From positions 1,640,748 to 1,704,747 of the forward strand of contig JAFLYY010000001.1 of assembly GCA_029785825.1 (NCBI GenBank): a stretch of 64,000 nt of DNA, written 5' to 3'. Of the stretch, positions 1-8,999 are shown piece after piece; position 1 is the first letter of the stretch; each line of letters begins with the position of its first letter. This DNA comes from Nitrososphaerota archaeon. GTDB lineage: Archaea; Thermoproteota; Nitrososphaeria; Nitrososphaerales; Gagatemarchaeaceae. A program made the translations under genes and the position numbers. The notes below the pieces were generated by a model. It was given only the letters and a program-made list of their open reading frames with translations, did not search any database and was not told the origin of the DNA.

Positions 1-432
1 CCTCACCCTGGCGGTCATGGCTGGGGCGATCACTCCCAGTGAAGTAGCCGTCAACGCCAGAGCCATCAGGTCGACCAGTATGAGAGCGGAGTGGAATGAC
101 TCGTAGAAGTAGCCGAACATGAGCAGTATAGTAACTCCGAATGTGATGAACTGCGAGAAGAAGATGGATGCTGACAGGTCCCTCGTCGAGAGAGGGAGAG
201 TGAAAAGATAGTCCCGGTCTGACTTCAGAACCATCACGCCTCCGGTGGCCAAGGCCATCGCGAGGAAGAGGGCGATTATCGCAGTCCCATAGTAGCTGAG
301 GATGATGCCTCCAGTCTGGGCCGGGATGGCTCGAGAGACCCCGACATAGTACACCAAGAGGACCGCCATCAGTATTAGGAACGGTCTGGAGTAGCGGGTC
401 CGGATGATGAACTTCAGGAGGCTAAGCTGCAC
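1..432 (-). CDS. ABC transporter permease (partial, continues past window edge)
   Basis: The frame starts at a GTG (432-430) inside the end of the ATPase gene and stays open to base 1, giving 144 codons with no stop. The translation is very hydrophobic, with about three membrane spans in the visible part, and carries a charged loop containing [12 protein letters not shown], a pattern of ABC-2-type exporter permeases. The 11-nt overlap with the ATPase gene indicates translational coupling and a two-component exporter. The C-terminus is missing because the gene leaves the window. The substrate cannot be deduced. Confidence 0.75.
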   Translation of the reverse strand, partial: MQLSLLKFIIRTRYSRPFLILMAVLLVYYVGVSRAIPAQTGGIILSYYGTAIIALFLAMALATGGVMVLKSDRDYLFTLPLSTRDLSASIFFSQFITFGVTILLMFGYFYESFHSALILVDLMALALTATSLGVIAPAMTARVR

Positions 433-1147
433 CGGTCATCATCCTCGCCACCACCTTCTCTATGGGCTCCTCTGGCGTCCCCTTCTTCCTGAGCTCCTCA
501 ATGGTCCCCTCCCACAGGAACATCCCCTTCGATATCATCACGACGCTGTCTGTCAGTCTGTTGGCGATAGACATTATGTGAGTGGAGATGAGGTGTGTCC
601 CCTCCAGCCTGTCGAGGAGGCCAATCACCGTCTCCTGGGTGGGGATGTCGAGGTAGTTGAGAGGCTCATCGAGTAGGAGGACCTTGGGAGAGTGAATCAG
701 AGAAAGGGCGATGGCAAGTTTCTGTGTGTTACCTCTCGAAAGCCTCCCCACGTTCGACCGCTCGTACTGCCTGAGGTCGAGCTCGTCCAAAAGGAAGTCA
801 GTCCGTCCCCTGACGTCTGTGACACCCCTGAGGGCACCGATGTATTCTAGGTTCTCCCTCACCGAAAGCATCCTGTAGGGGAGCGCGTCCTCGGGAAGGT
901 ACCCCACCGCCGACTTCGCCGCCCTGCTGTCGGGAGGAGAACCGAGGATTTTGACGGAACCCGAGTCCGGGCGCAGAGAGCCGATGAGCAGTTTGAGCGT
1001 GGTCGACTTCCCGGCGCCGTTAGGTCCCAGCAGCGCGAACCTCCCTCCTATTGGGATTTCGAAGCTCAAGTCGTTCAGAGCCGGGATTGAGCCGTAAGCC
1101 TTGCTGACGTGGGAGAGCTGGATACAGAGCCCGTTCGACGTGGCCAT
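422..1147 (-). CDS. ABC transporter ATP-binding protein
   Basis: A 241-aa ABC ATPase that would power the membrane partner encoded immediately downstream. Walker A is GPNGAGKST at residues 41-49. The signature motif reads LSRGN rather than the usual LSGGQ, and Walker B is KVLLLDEP, followed by a switch histidine in LISTHIMS. It has the length of a single-domain exporter ATPase (CcmA/NatA type). The ATG at 1147 follows a gap of about 90 nt from the divergent glyA gene, so it is probably the first gene of this operon. Substrate unknown. Confidence 0.9.
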   Translation of the reverse strand: MATSNGLCIQLSHVSKAYGSIPALNDLSFEIPIGGRFALLGPNGAGKSTTLKLLIGSLRPDSGSVKILGSPPDSRAAKSAVGYLPEDALPYRMLSVRENLEYIGALRGVTDVRGRTDFLLDELDLRQYERSNVGRLSRGNTQKLAIALSLIHSPKVLLLDEPLNYLDIPTQETVIGLLDRLEGTHLISTHIMSIANRLTDSVVMISKGMFLWEGTIEELRKKGTPEEPIEKVVARMMTGAA

Positions 1148-1235
1148 TGGCGTTTCACCTTCGCGAGCTCGGCGTATAAACAGACGGGCTGAGTTCCTCC
1201 AAATGTATAATTAACGTGAGAAATCTTCACGCCCC

Positions 1236-2525
1236 ATGTCGTCGTATGAGTCAGAGTTCAATTCGGTGACCGACGAAATCCGCGCCCACGAACGGTGGTT
1301 CTCACAGAGCCTCCCGATGATAGCCAGTGAGAACCTCGCCTCCGAGCCGGTGCGAAAGGTCCTGTCCTCGGATCTGGGCCACAGGTACGCCGAAGGGTGG
1401 CCCGGGGAGAGGGTCTACGCTGGATGCAAATACATCGACCAGATTGAGCTTCGGGCAATCGCCCTCGGAAAGAAGCTGTTCAGGGCGGAGCACCTCGACG
1501 TCAGGCCGGTGTCCGGAGTCAACGCGAACTTGGCCGTCTACTCGGCACTCACGTCTGCAGGAGACATGATGGTGGCTATGTCTGTACCCAACGGAGGACA
1601 CATCTCTCATGGGAAGAAGGATTTCGGTGGGACGGCCGGGTTGGTTCACTCCCTCGATGTGTCATATTTCGCGTTCGACAAGGAAGCGATGAACATAGAT
1701 GTGGACGCGACGAAGAAACGTATCGCCGCTCTTCCATCGCTTAAGCTAGCGATGTTTGGGTGTAGCCTGTTCCTGTTCCCGCACCCAGTCAAAGAACTCG
1801 CACAAGCCATCCACGACAAGGGAGGGTCCATCTGCTACGATGCGGCTCACGTAGCCGGGCTCATAGCGGGCGGAGAGTTTCAGGACCCACTCAGGGAAGG
1901 GGCCCAGGTGATGACGATGAGCACCCACAAAGTCCTCTTCGGGCCTCAGGGAGGAGCCATAGCGTCGACCGCGGAGTTGGCAGAGCCGCTGAAGAAGGCG
2001 GTCTTCCCAGGGACGACGAGTAGCCACCACCTCAATAACGTGGCGGCCAAGGCCATGGTCTTCGCGGAGTTCCTTCAGTTCGGCCAGAAGTACGCCAAAG
2101 ACGTCGTAGCAAACGCCCAGACATTGGCGGGGAGACTCGCCGAGCTTGGCGAGAAGGTGCTGGGAGAGAAGGGCGGCTACACCATGTCACACCAAGTGGC
2201 ACTCGACGTGATGCGGTATACTGATGGCGGGGTCATTGAGAAACGTTTAGAGGATCAGAACATCATCTGCAACCGAGAGCCCATCCCCGGCGACCTGCAG
2301 GCGGGAAGGCACTACATGAACCCGGGGGGAATCAGGCTGGGTGTCTCCGAACTGACGAGGCTGGGGATGGGGAGGTCCGAGATGAAGGAAGTTGCAGAGT
2401 TGGTGCACCTGGGCCTGGGCGGGGCGAAGAAGGAGGAGGTCGTTGAGAGGATAAAGGAGCTCAGGAAGGGGTTCCAGAAGGTCAAGTATTCTTTCAGGGA
2501 CACACCTGCTTATTCATTCGGCTAG
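1236..2525 (+). CDS. glyA: Serine hydroxymethyltransferase
   Basis: A 429-aa PLP enzyme interconverting serine and glycine with a one-carbon carrier (tetrahydrofolate or an archaeal pterin). The PLP lysine is K232 in STHKVLFGPQGG; the preceding CYDAAHVAGLIAGG segment is the typical PLP-contact region. The length matches the family. A TATA-like element (tgtataatt, about 1204-1212) lies roughly 27 nt before the ATG, so the mRNA is probably leaderless. The 3' end overlaps the convergent PolD large-subunit gene by 12 nt. Pterin specificity cannot be read from the sequence. Confidence 0.95.
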   Translation: MSSYESEFNSVTDEIRAHERWFSQSLPMIASENLASEPVRKVLSSDLGHRYAEGWPGERVYAGCKYIDQIELRAIALGKKLFRAEHLDVRPVSGVNANLAVYSALTSAGDMMVAMSVPNGGHISHGKKDFGGTAGLVHSLDVSYFAFDKEAMNIDVDATKKRIAALPSLKLAMFGCSLFLFPHPVKELAQAIHDKGGSICYDAAHVAGLIAGGEFQDPLREGAQVMTMSTHKVLFGPQGGAIASTAELAEPLKKAVFPGTTSSHHLNNVAAKAMVFAEFLQFGQKYAKDVVANAQTLAGRLAELGEKVLGEKGGYTMSHQVALDVMRYTDGGVIEKRLEDQNIICNREPIPGDLQAGRHYMNPGGIRLGVSELTRLGMGRSEMKEVAELVHLGLGGAKKEEVVERIKELRKGFQKVKYSFRDTPAYSFG

Positions 2526-5500
2526 AGCGGGCTTCAAGAAGTCGGTCAACTCGAGCTGATCAGCCTTCCTCGGACCCTGGAAGAGCTGGTCCAACTCCCT
2601 CTGGAGCATATCCAGCCGGCTCCTGAGATATGAGTCGACGTCGTAGTCGCGGGCGAGCTTCTGGGCGATGTAGAGGTATTTTTCGACCGATGCCCGGGTG
2701 AGCGTCCCTTTGATTTCCCCACCGCAGCTTGGGCACTTGGCCGCGAGAGGCGGGCGTCGCAGGGTCAAGCCGCAGCTCCTGCATTTGAAGGCCTGGGTGG
2801 CGTACTTCTTCGCGTTCCCCATGATGTCCCTGATGAGGTGGGTCTTGATGATGGATTCCACCACGTCCCGGGTCGACACCGCTTCCACCAGGGAAGCGAC
2901 TTCTATCTGCTTCGCGATTTTCTCGTTGAGCGTCCGAAGGGTGGAGTAGGACGCCCTGGGGCGCTTAATCGTTATAGAGCTGGTGGGGTGGGTGAATCTG
3001 TAGCCGTAGAACTGCGTGTCGCTCTCAAGGCGCGACCCGATGCTCTCTATCATAGCAGCGACCGAAGCCGCCGGCGGGGATTCTAGGGTCTTCTCGTAGA
3101 ACTCGAGGGGATAGGATGCAACGATGTCGAAGTTGTGGGCCTGCTCGTCGACTTCGGCAGGGAGAATCACCGGTTGGATGAGCAGTGGTGTATCCATGTA
3201 CCCACCGATTTGCGCCGGGACGTACTGGAGCGAGAAGTTCAGCAACGCGTCGAGCAGCAGGAGGAGAGAGTCCCCGTCCCCGTCGCAGTCCCGCCTCTTC
3301 GCCGAGTGCCAGTAGGGGTTGGCGAGGCAGACCTCCGTGGCGGAGAAACCGACGATCCTTCCTACGACTCCCACAGACGTATGAGGCGCGAGCCCGATGA
3401 TGAGCTTCCCCAGCAAGTCGTCAGGCTTTGCCACGTGGTAGAATGTGTCGAGACCGTAGAGACTCTGCAGCTCGTCGTCGACGCACTGAGCCATTTTGAC
3501 AAGGTCGTTCCCGATGTCGGCTGGGACGATGATGTCCTGGGGCTTTAGTTCAAGGACTTGGTCGTCTCGTTGAAGCGGTGCTCCGTCGGTGTCGCGCTCG
3601 TATCCGAGGCGGAAGAGGGTCCCCAAATCCCCCTTTACGTCCCTGGGCCTGAAATGCGTAAGGGGCTCGTTAGTCGCGTCAATCCGCAGGGTGCCGTCCT
3701 TGTAGACGAACACCCCGTGCCTGCTCCTGATGATTCCCTTTTCCAGGGCCTCGGGGACCTTCGAGACGCTCGTCAGTCCCCTCACACACTTCACCGGTTT
3801 GGTAGACGAGTAGGGGATTTTCGCCCTGATGCCTTCTAGTTTCGAGCGGAAATCGAAGTCGAACTTGGAGTAGGGGAGGGTCTTCGTCTTGCAGTTCGGG
3901 CACGCTATATCCTGAGTGGCGGCGCTGCACCTTGGGCAGGCCATGTAAGGCTCGGTCTCCTCTCCGCAGACCTGACATCTCGCGTCGAGCCGCCTCTCTC
4001 CGCATTTCCGGCAGTACAGGTTGATGACCTCGATTTCTACCCGGCCTACCTTGGCGGCTGAGAAGACATCCCTCATCGACCCCCCCTCGTATCCGACCGG
4101 GAAGAGCGCGTGCACCGGAGGCTTCATCCGCCTCATCATGGCCTTCTCTGGTCTCCCCACCCTGATACCAATGGTGGTGGTGCTCTGGCGCCCCAGCTGT
4201 ATCCCTGAGAGGTGCCTTACGTAATCGGGGTCTTCGACGGGGATCATGAGATCGGGTTCGTCGAGCCTGAGGAGGGTCCGGAGGACGAGTGCAGCATCCC
4301 CTCGTACCACGGCTGTGCCCCCTTCCATTGTGTGTTCGATTAAACATGTATTGAGGACCCAGCGTGTGTGGGGGACCTCGGCGTCGATGACGACGGTATG
4401 GCCTTCCAACTTTGCGCTCTTCCTCAGTCCGGCTAGGTCGGATGATCCCACCCGGTCTAAGCGAGGGGTGTGGAAGGGATGGAGTGGTATGCCGAGCGAC
4501 CTGGAGATTGCGATAGCCTCTGCGGCCGTGGGGAACGTTGTCGGGGAAGCCGCGAGCGCTCGCGCTCTTTCCAGCGCCAGGCCTGTGGCTGCGAGGAGAT
4601 TATCGGCTCCTGGAATCCCGGCTAGCGCCTTCGCTAGGTCTTGAGCCCACCACTCGGGAACGTAGGGCGATGGTTGGAGTGGCTTGTTGTTTTCTAGAAA
4701 GTCCCCGTAGCTGATGAGGACGTCACCGAGGTCGATAACCTTGGACAGGGCGTCGTGTATCTCTTCCGCTTGGGCCACGGTGTTCACCCTGACCACGCTT
4801 CCGTCTTTTGTCAGGATGGTGGGCCCCTCGATTGAGTCGACGAAAGCTATGGTCGCCGCCTTTCCTGGTAGGTCGACCTTCACTTGGGTCCCGGTGACCA
4901 CCGGATAGTCGAGCAGGGTCGCCACCGCGGGATGAATCCCAATGGTCGAGAGACCGGTGTTAATCGACCTGCCGTAACGGAGCCTAAATCCCCCCTTGCT
5001 TCTCGGCATGGACAGGACGGCCCTTCCTGAGATTACCTCTTCAAAATGGGCGCCCGCCTTCTCCGTCTCGTTCGTGGTCTGCTGTGTCCCCCCCTTAATC
5101 TGCGCGAGGAACTCCCAGCCCGTGATGTTGAGGCTCGAGAGCTTCTTTGAAAGCTTGTGGGCGCGGCCGATTACCCCGTCGTTGAGCACTCTGAGGGCTC
5201 CGCCGCGCAACCTGTCTGTGGCGACCCGCTTTAGGTTCCGATGGACCACCACCTCGACGGGATCTGTCTCTATTCCGTCGATTTCTACCGGGAGGTTCGA
5301 TATGGCGCGCCGGATGTCTTCGTCGGTGACCTTATACTGGAAGTTGCCGACGTCGCGCTCGTATATTCTGAGCTCTTCGGCGAAACGGTCAATCTCTTCC
5401 TGGCGGGCGCGGTAGTTGCTCAGGCCGAGCTTCTTGGCCGTCGCGTCCGCTATCACCAGTGAGAAGCCGGCTTCGGTCCCGCCCGCTGACCTCATCGGCC

Positions 5501-5978
5501 CTGCGTAGGAGACTGACGCGTAGTCGCTGTTGTCGTCGTTCTGTTTTATCGTGACTCCTGAGATCCCTTCCAGGGGCGCAACGGTGACCCCGTCGGTCAT
5601 CACAGCGAGGCCGGCCCTGACGCCATAGCTGAGCGCTTCGTGCCTCTCGAGAGCCCCGAACTTCCCTAGCGCGATTTCCTGTGATATGGTGAGGGCCGCC
5701 CTCTCCTTGGATGTGGTATGGAGGAGCTCGCGGAGCCGATCAACCAGACCCTCGAATTGGTCCAGGCGGAGCATTTGATTGACCCGGTCTGCTAGGTCGA
5801 AGACGGTTTTGCTTTCCACCACCCCGACTGGATCGTGCCCCATCAGCCTCGCGGTCGAGGCCGTGCTGTGAGCCGCTTCGTATTGCGAGAGGATGTCGCG
5901 GTAGTACGAATCGAGGTGGCTAGGGAACGGGGCGAGGGTCCTGACTCGGTCCCAGGCGAGGTCGGCAGAGAAAGACAT
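2514..5978 (-). CDS. polC: DNA polymerase D large (catalytic) subunit DP2
   Basis: At 1154 aa this is a full-length DP2, the catalytic subunit of the archaeal replicative polymerase D. The active-site loop appears near residue 895 as RRDCDGDGDS, supplying the catalytic aspartates. Zinc-binding cysteine clusters are visible: CRKCGERRLDARCQVCG and CPRCSAATQDIACPNC in the middle and CRSCG...CPSCGG near the C-terminus. No intein interrupts it, unlike some archaeal DP2 proteins. Its partner subunit DP1 is encoded at 19322-20803. It is convergent with glyA, overlapping it by 12 nt, and sits downstream of the PolB2-type operon on the same strand. Confidence 0.97.
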   Translation of the reverse strand: MSFSADLAWDRVRTLAPFPSHLDSYYRDILSQYEAAHSTASTARLMGHDPVGVVESKTVFDLADRVNQMLRLDQFEGLVDRLRELLHTTSKERAALTISQEIALGKFGALERHEALSYGVRAGLAVMTDGVTVAPLEGISGVTIKQNDDNSDYASVSYAGPMRSAGGTEAGFSLVIADATAKKLGLSNYRARQEEIDRFAEELRIYERDVGNFQYKVTDEDIRRAISNLPVEIDGIETDPVEVVVHRNLKRVATDRLRGGALRVLNDGVIGRAHKLSKKLSSLNITGWEFLAQIKGGTQQTTNETEKAGAHFEEVISGRAVLSMPRSKGGFRLRYGRSINTGLSTIGIHPAVATLLDYPVVTGTQVKVDLPGKAATIAFVDSIEGPTILTKDGSVVRVNTVAQAEEIHDALSKVIDLGDVLISYGDFLENNKPLQPSPYVPEWWAQDLAKALAGIPGADNLLAATGLALERARALAASPTTFPTAAEAIAISRSLGIPLHPFHTPRLDRVGSSDLAGLRKSAKLEGHTVVIDAEVPHTRWVLNTCLIEHTMEGGTAVVRGDAALVLRTLLRLDEPDLMIPVEDPDYVRHLSGIQLGRQSTTTIGIRVGRPEKAMMRRMKPPVHALFPVGYEGGSMRDVFSAAKVGRVEIEVINLYCRKCGERRLDARCQVCGEETEPYMACPRCSAATQDIACPNCKTKTLPYSKFDFDFRSKLEGIRAKIPYSSTKPVKCVRGLTSVSKVPEALEKGIIRSRHGVFVYKDGTLRIDATNEPLTHFRPRDVKGDLGTLFRLGYERDTDGAPLQRDDQVLELKPQDIIVPADIGNDLVKMAQCVDDELQSLYGLDTFYHVAKPDDLLGKLIIGLAPHTSVGVVGRIVGFSATEVCLANPYWHSAKRRDCDGDGDSLLLLLDALLNFSLQYVPAQIGGYMDTPLLIQPVILPAEVDEQAHNFDIVASYPLEFYEKTLESPPAASVAAMIESIGSRLESDTQFYGYRFTHPTSSITIKRPRASYSTLRTLNEKIAKQIEVASLVEAVSTRDVVESIIKTHLIRDIMGNAKKYATQAFKCRSCGLTLRRPPLAAKCPSCGGEIKGTLTRASVEKYLYIAQKLARDYDVDSYLRSRLDMLQRELDQLFQGPRKADQLELTDFLKPALAE

Positions 5979-6239
5979 CCGTCGTGCGGGACACCAAGAT
6001 GGTCTTAAGGACTGCGCGCCATGGCGTTGTCTACTTGACGGCTGGTGGAGGTTGGTCGTTTCGACGCAAGAAGCGCGCCGACCACCAGTTAGACAGGGCC
6101 GTGGCTTTCGTGGTCGAGGACCATGTACGGCCTATAGGGCTGCTTTAGCCTTCTGAAGACTCCTCGATGGGTTCGAACTGTAGCGGAGCCCGGGGCGGAT
6201 GAGAGTCTCCTATTCTGGGAATCGTGTTTGCGAAGCCGG
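5979..6239. other. Intergenic region between PolD large subunit and PolB2-type gene
   Basis: 260 nt without a supportable gene. It separates two minus-strand polymerase genes, so it should hold the promoter for the PolD large subunit and the 3' end of the PolB2 operon. The open frame at 6089-6373 overlaps the polymerase gene in another frame and has no recognisable content. Confidence 0.5.
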
Positions 6240-8453
6240 TCAGTTGGTGAGCGACAGACTCTTGTCCCTCTCGTAGAGGGACAGGAGTCCCTCTGAGGTG
6301 CATCGCCTATCGAAGGGCTCCAGTACCGACGAGCACGTCTCAGCCAGGAGCCTGATGTAGCGCCAGGCGTCATATCTCGCCTGGTCGTCGAGCATAACGA
6401 GGGGGGTCGCCCTCTTCGAGTCCTTCCCCCTGTAATCCGTTATGACGTATCGTATCCCCTCGCCGGCGTGCAGCGACGCCCCCGCGGCGACCAATTGCTT
6501 GAGCGCCGCCTGCTGGACCGTCAGTGTGTTGTACTCCCCCGGTGCTTTCGAGAGGTTCGAGGTGAAGGCGAGGTCTGAGGCTGGCGTTTCGTGCCTCTCG
6601 AAGGCCCTGGCGTACCCTAGGAAGATTTCGATGCACTCGGGAATGCTGTCTTTGGCCCCGGCCACGGAACCGGCGTGGGCCAAGACCCCCAGGATGCTCA
6701 TCTGGCACTCCCTGAACGCCTGTGGTGTGTCGTGGCGGCGGGCCTCGACCCCCCTGACCTTCAGTTCGCCGTTCTTGTGGGCGCCAAAATATCTGTTTAG
6801 GGTGGGGAGCCCGGCATCGACCTTCGACGGGAGGAAGGCCACCCATTTGTAGATTCCTTCGAATGAGGTGGCGAAGCCTGTCCCTGTCTCAACCGCCTCC
6901 TTGAGATCGAGGAAATCGGCCTCCTCGGCCCCGCCCTTCCGGACCCACAGAGAGTCTATGATGCCGTGTATCACCTCGAAGCCTCTGCCCTCTGCAATCC
7001 TGGCCGCGTCCATCAGGATTTTCCTATCCCAAGCGCATACTGCGATATGGGCGTCTATGCGCCCGAACTTTGCGTTGCTGAAGCCAAGATACCCGAATGT
7101 GGTCACCCCCAGCCATTTGAGGGCGACCTGTCGGGCATTGTACATTTCGCGGACCCTTTTGTCCGGCTCGGCGTCTCTGAGTTCCTTGTAGCGGAGCCTC
7201 TTCTTTACTATGATTTCTATCGCGAGTGGGACAATTCCCTTCTTTCTGCACACGTTCCACCCGAGCTCGGGGACTCGGTTATTGGAATCAGGGCAGCAGG
7301 CGCATCTGACCGTCTCGGCCGAGATGTTTTTCCTGTACATTATGTTCGGATAGAGGGCAGAAAAGTCCAGCTCCCCGACGCCTTCGTACACGCCCACCCT
7401 CGGCTCGAAGATAAAGCCCCCACGATCGGCGGTCAGCAGTTCGCTCCTGTCCTTGAAGCGCTCCGCCAGTGTGGGCTTCCAGGGGACGAGGAGCCCCATC
7501 TTGAACGCGTGGTAGAGCTGCAGGCTGGAGAGGGCCCTCCCGATGCTGGCCCTGCTTGAGGTGTGGAGGGGCATGCGGCATATCCTGCTGAGCTCGAAGA
7601 GCCCTTCGAACCCAGCTTCCGAGTAGACGAAGGATGTGTTGGTGTCGATGTGGATCCGGCCCCGGAGTTTTATGGCCGAAGGCTTGTAATGGATTTGGCC
7701 GTAGCTGAAGTAGGAGGTGCCTGCCTTGAAAGGAAGCTTCATGACCGTGTCATCCCTGCCCAGTGTGAAGTCGGCGGCGACGCCGACGGTTTTGGCCTTC
7801 CTAATCAGATATGGGAACAGGAATGTGTCTCCGTCGTTGGTCAGGATAAAATCCGGGTCGGCTTCGCGCACAGCCCTCGCCAGTGCGAGAAGACTGTCGG
7901 CCTCATTCCTGTCATCTATTATGGTAGTGCCTTCGTCGTTCGTCAGTACCATTGATTCGATTCTGTCTGTGAGTCTTGGTAGCTTCCCCTTCTTGGCCAC
8001 TTCCACCTTGAGTTCGACCTTCCTCAGGGGAGGAATGGGATAGTCGTAGGCCCAGATGTCGTCTTCGGGCGTCCATTCCAGTGTGCCGCCCCTTTGCTCC
8101 ACCTCACAGAGGGCGAGGGGGAAGAGACCCTTCTCGTAGAGATAGCTCTGGGCGGGGGGGACGTCTGCGTTGTAGAGCCTGAACGTCCCGAATGGTCCGA
8201 GCCGCTCTATCCGGCCGGCGACATGCTGGGCCCTCTTGGCGTCCCTGAGCTTCGCCTCCAAGACCTCGGTTGTCGTGTTGTCGGTCACCCGCTCGCGCCT
8301 CTGGACGAGCCTAGTCCATGCTAGTTCATCGCGGAGGGTGTGGGCCGGGACTGTGAAGTCGGACCTGTTATCTGTCCCTATGAAAATTGACGGGGCCCAG
8401 CTGTCGACCAGTCTGACTGCTTCGCCGTCTTCCCGCTTCAGCCAGACGACCAT
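6240..8453 (-). CDS. B-family DNA polymerase, PolB2-like, with altered catalytic motifs
   Basis: A 737-aa family B polymerase. Motif A is clear (DFSALYPNIMY, near residue 363) and a motif-B-like segment is present (RQVALKWLGVTTFGYLGFSN). Motif C reads HGIIDSLWVRK near residue 497 where canonical enzymes have YGDTDS, so one aspartate remains. The exonuclease domain is present in outline (FILTNDGDTFLFPYL), but the expected Exo I D-x-E reads KVELKVEVAKK. Such degeneracy is typical of archaeal PolB2, once thought inactive but linked in crenarchaea to damage tolerance. It is the last gene of a four-gene operon, 25 nt after the preceding stop codon. Most likely a translesion enzyme rather than a replicase; activity is inferred. 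Confidence 0.85.
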   Translation of the reverse strand: MVVWLKREDGEAVRLVDSWAPSIFIGTDNRSDFTVPAHTLRDELAWTRLVQRRERVTDNTTTEVLEAKLRDAKRAQHVAGRIERLGPFGTFRLYNADVPPAQSYLYEKGLFPLALCEVEQRGGTLEWTPEDDIWAYDYPIPPLRKVELKVEVAKKGKLPRLTDRIESMVLTNDEGTTIIDDRNEADSLLALARAVREADPDFILTNDGDTFLFPYLIRKAKTVGVAADFTLGRDDTVMKLPFKAGTSYFSYGQIHYKPSAIKLRGRIHIDTNTSFVYSEAGFEGLFELSRICRMPLHTSSRASIGRALSSLQLYHAFKMGLLVPWKPTLAERFKDRSELLTADRGGFIFEPRVGVYEGVGELDFSALYPNIMYRKNISAETVRCACCPDSNNRVPELGWNVCRKKGIVPLAIEIIVKKRLRYKELRDAEPDKRVREMYNARQVALKWLGVTTFGYLGFSNAKFGRIDAHIAVCAWDRKILMDAARIAEGRGFEVIHGIIDSLWVRKGGAEEADFLDLKEAVETGTGFATSFEGIYKWVAFLPSKVDAGLPTLNRYFGAHKNGELKVRGVEARRHDTPQAFRECQMSILGVLAHAGSVAGAKDSIPECIEIFLGYARAFERHETPASDLAFTSNLSKAPGEYNTLTVQQAALKQLVAAGASLHAGEGIRYVITDYRGKDSKRATPLVMLDDQARYDAWRYIRLLAETCSSVLEPFDRRCTSEGLLSLYERDKSLSLTN

Positions 8454-8478
8454 CTCCCCAGGGCCGTCGGGGTAGAGG

Positions 8479-8745
8479 TCAAGTATCCAGCCGCGCGTCT
8501 TTCGTCACCTTCAGTCTCTCTACCTCGGCCGCCAGCCAGACTATTGTCTTGTGCTGCATGAGCAGGAGGCTCATGAATAGGGCCTCGGCAGGGAAAGGAG
8601 AATCTCTGGCCTGGATGGCTGGGAAATACTCGTAGCTGAGACCGAGCATCTCCTTGAAGAGTGTTCTGTCGTCTGCCCGGAGCGCGTCGGCGAAGCGCTG
8701 CCAGCTGTCCATCTCGTCGGTAATTTCGTCGTCGGAGAGGGTCAA
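8479..8745 (-). CDS. Small protein of PolB2 operon (paralogue of its neighbour)
   Basis: 88 aa from a TTG start (8745-8743) that overlaps the TGA stop of the upstream gene, indicating coupling; longer starts would lie inside that gene. The sequence is helical without zinc or ATPase motifs. It shares a pattern with the upstream protein: W-x2-F-x2-AL, then D-x3-F-x-EML, then a hydrophobic stretch ending in AAEV-x-R. The two appear to be tandem duplicates. I do not recognise the family; an accessory role for the polymerase or RecA-like protein is inferred only from the operon. Confidence 0.7.
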   Translation of the reverse strand: MTLSDDEITDEMDSWQRFADALRADDRTLFKEMLGLSYEYFPAIQARDSPFPAEALFMSLLLMQHKTIVWLAAEVERLKVTKDARLDT

Positions 8746-8999
8746 GGGACAGCCTCCCTTCTGACCTCCGCTGCGGTTCGGCTGAGGGTCCTGTAGTGAT
8801 GGAATATGATTGCCATGACCATACCTTCGAACCTCGATGTCCTGACCGCTGCTGACGAGGCCGACGTGTATAGCCTCGCAGAGCTGAGCATCTCGTCGAA
8901 GGCCGTCTTGTCCTCCTTCGGGAGCGCCTTTTTGAACGACCTCCATTCAGCCGCCTCCTGGGCTTCTGCTATCCGAAACGAGGGGACGGTGCGGCCCAT
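8742..8999 (-). CDS. Small protein of PolB2 operon (first paralogue)
   Basis: 85 aa. Its ATG (8999-8997) overlaps the TGA of the RecA-like gene (ATGA) and its own stop overlaps the next start, so four genes are tightly coupled. The core, including EWRSFKKALPKEDKTAFDEML and a C-terminal AAEVRRE, aligns by eye with the following 88-aa protein. Predicted mainly helical; no known domain recognised. Probably forms a complex with its paralogue, the RecA-like protein or the polymerase (inference). Confidence 0.75.
   Translation of the reverse strand: MGRTVPSFRIAEAQEAAEWRSFKKALPKEDKTAFDEMLSSARLYTSASSAAVRTSRFEGMVMAIIFHHYRTLSRTAAEVRREAVP

Noticed and set aside
6150..6200. gggttcgaact in the polymerase spacer considered as a tRNA T arm
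   Set aside because: No acceptor, D or anticodon stems can be built around it.
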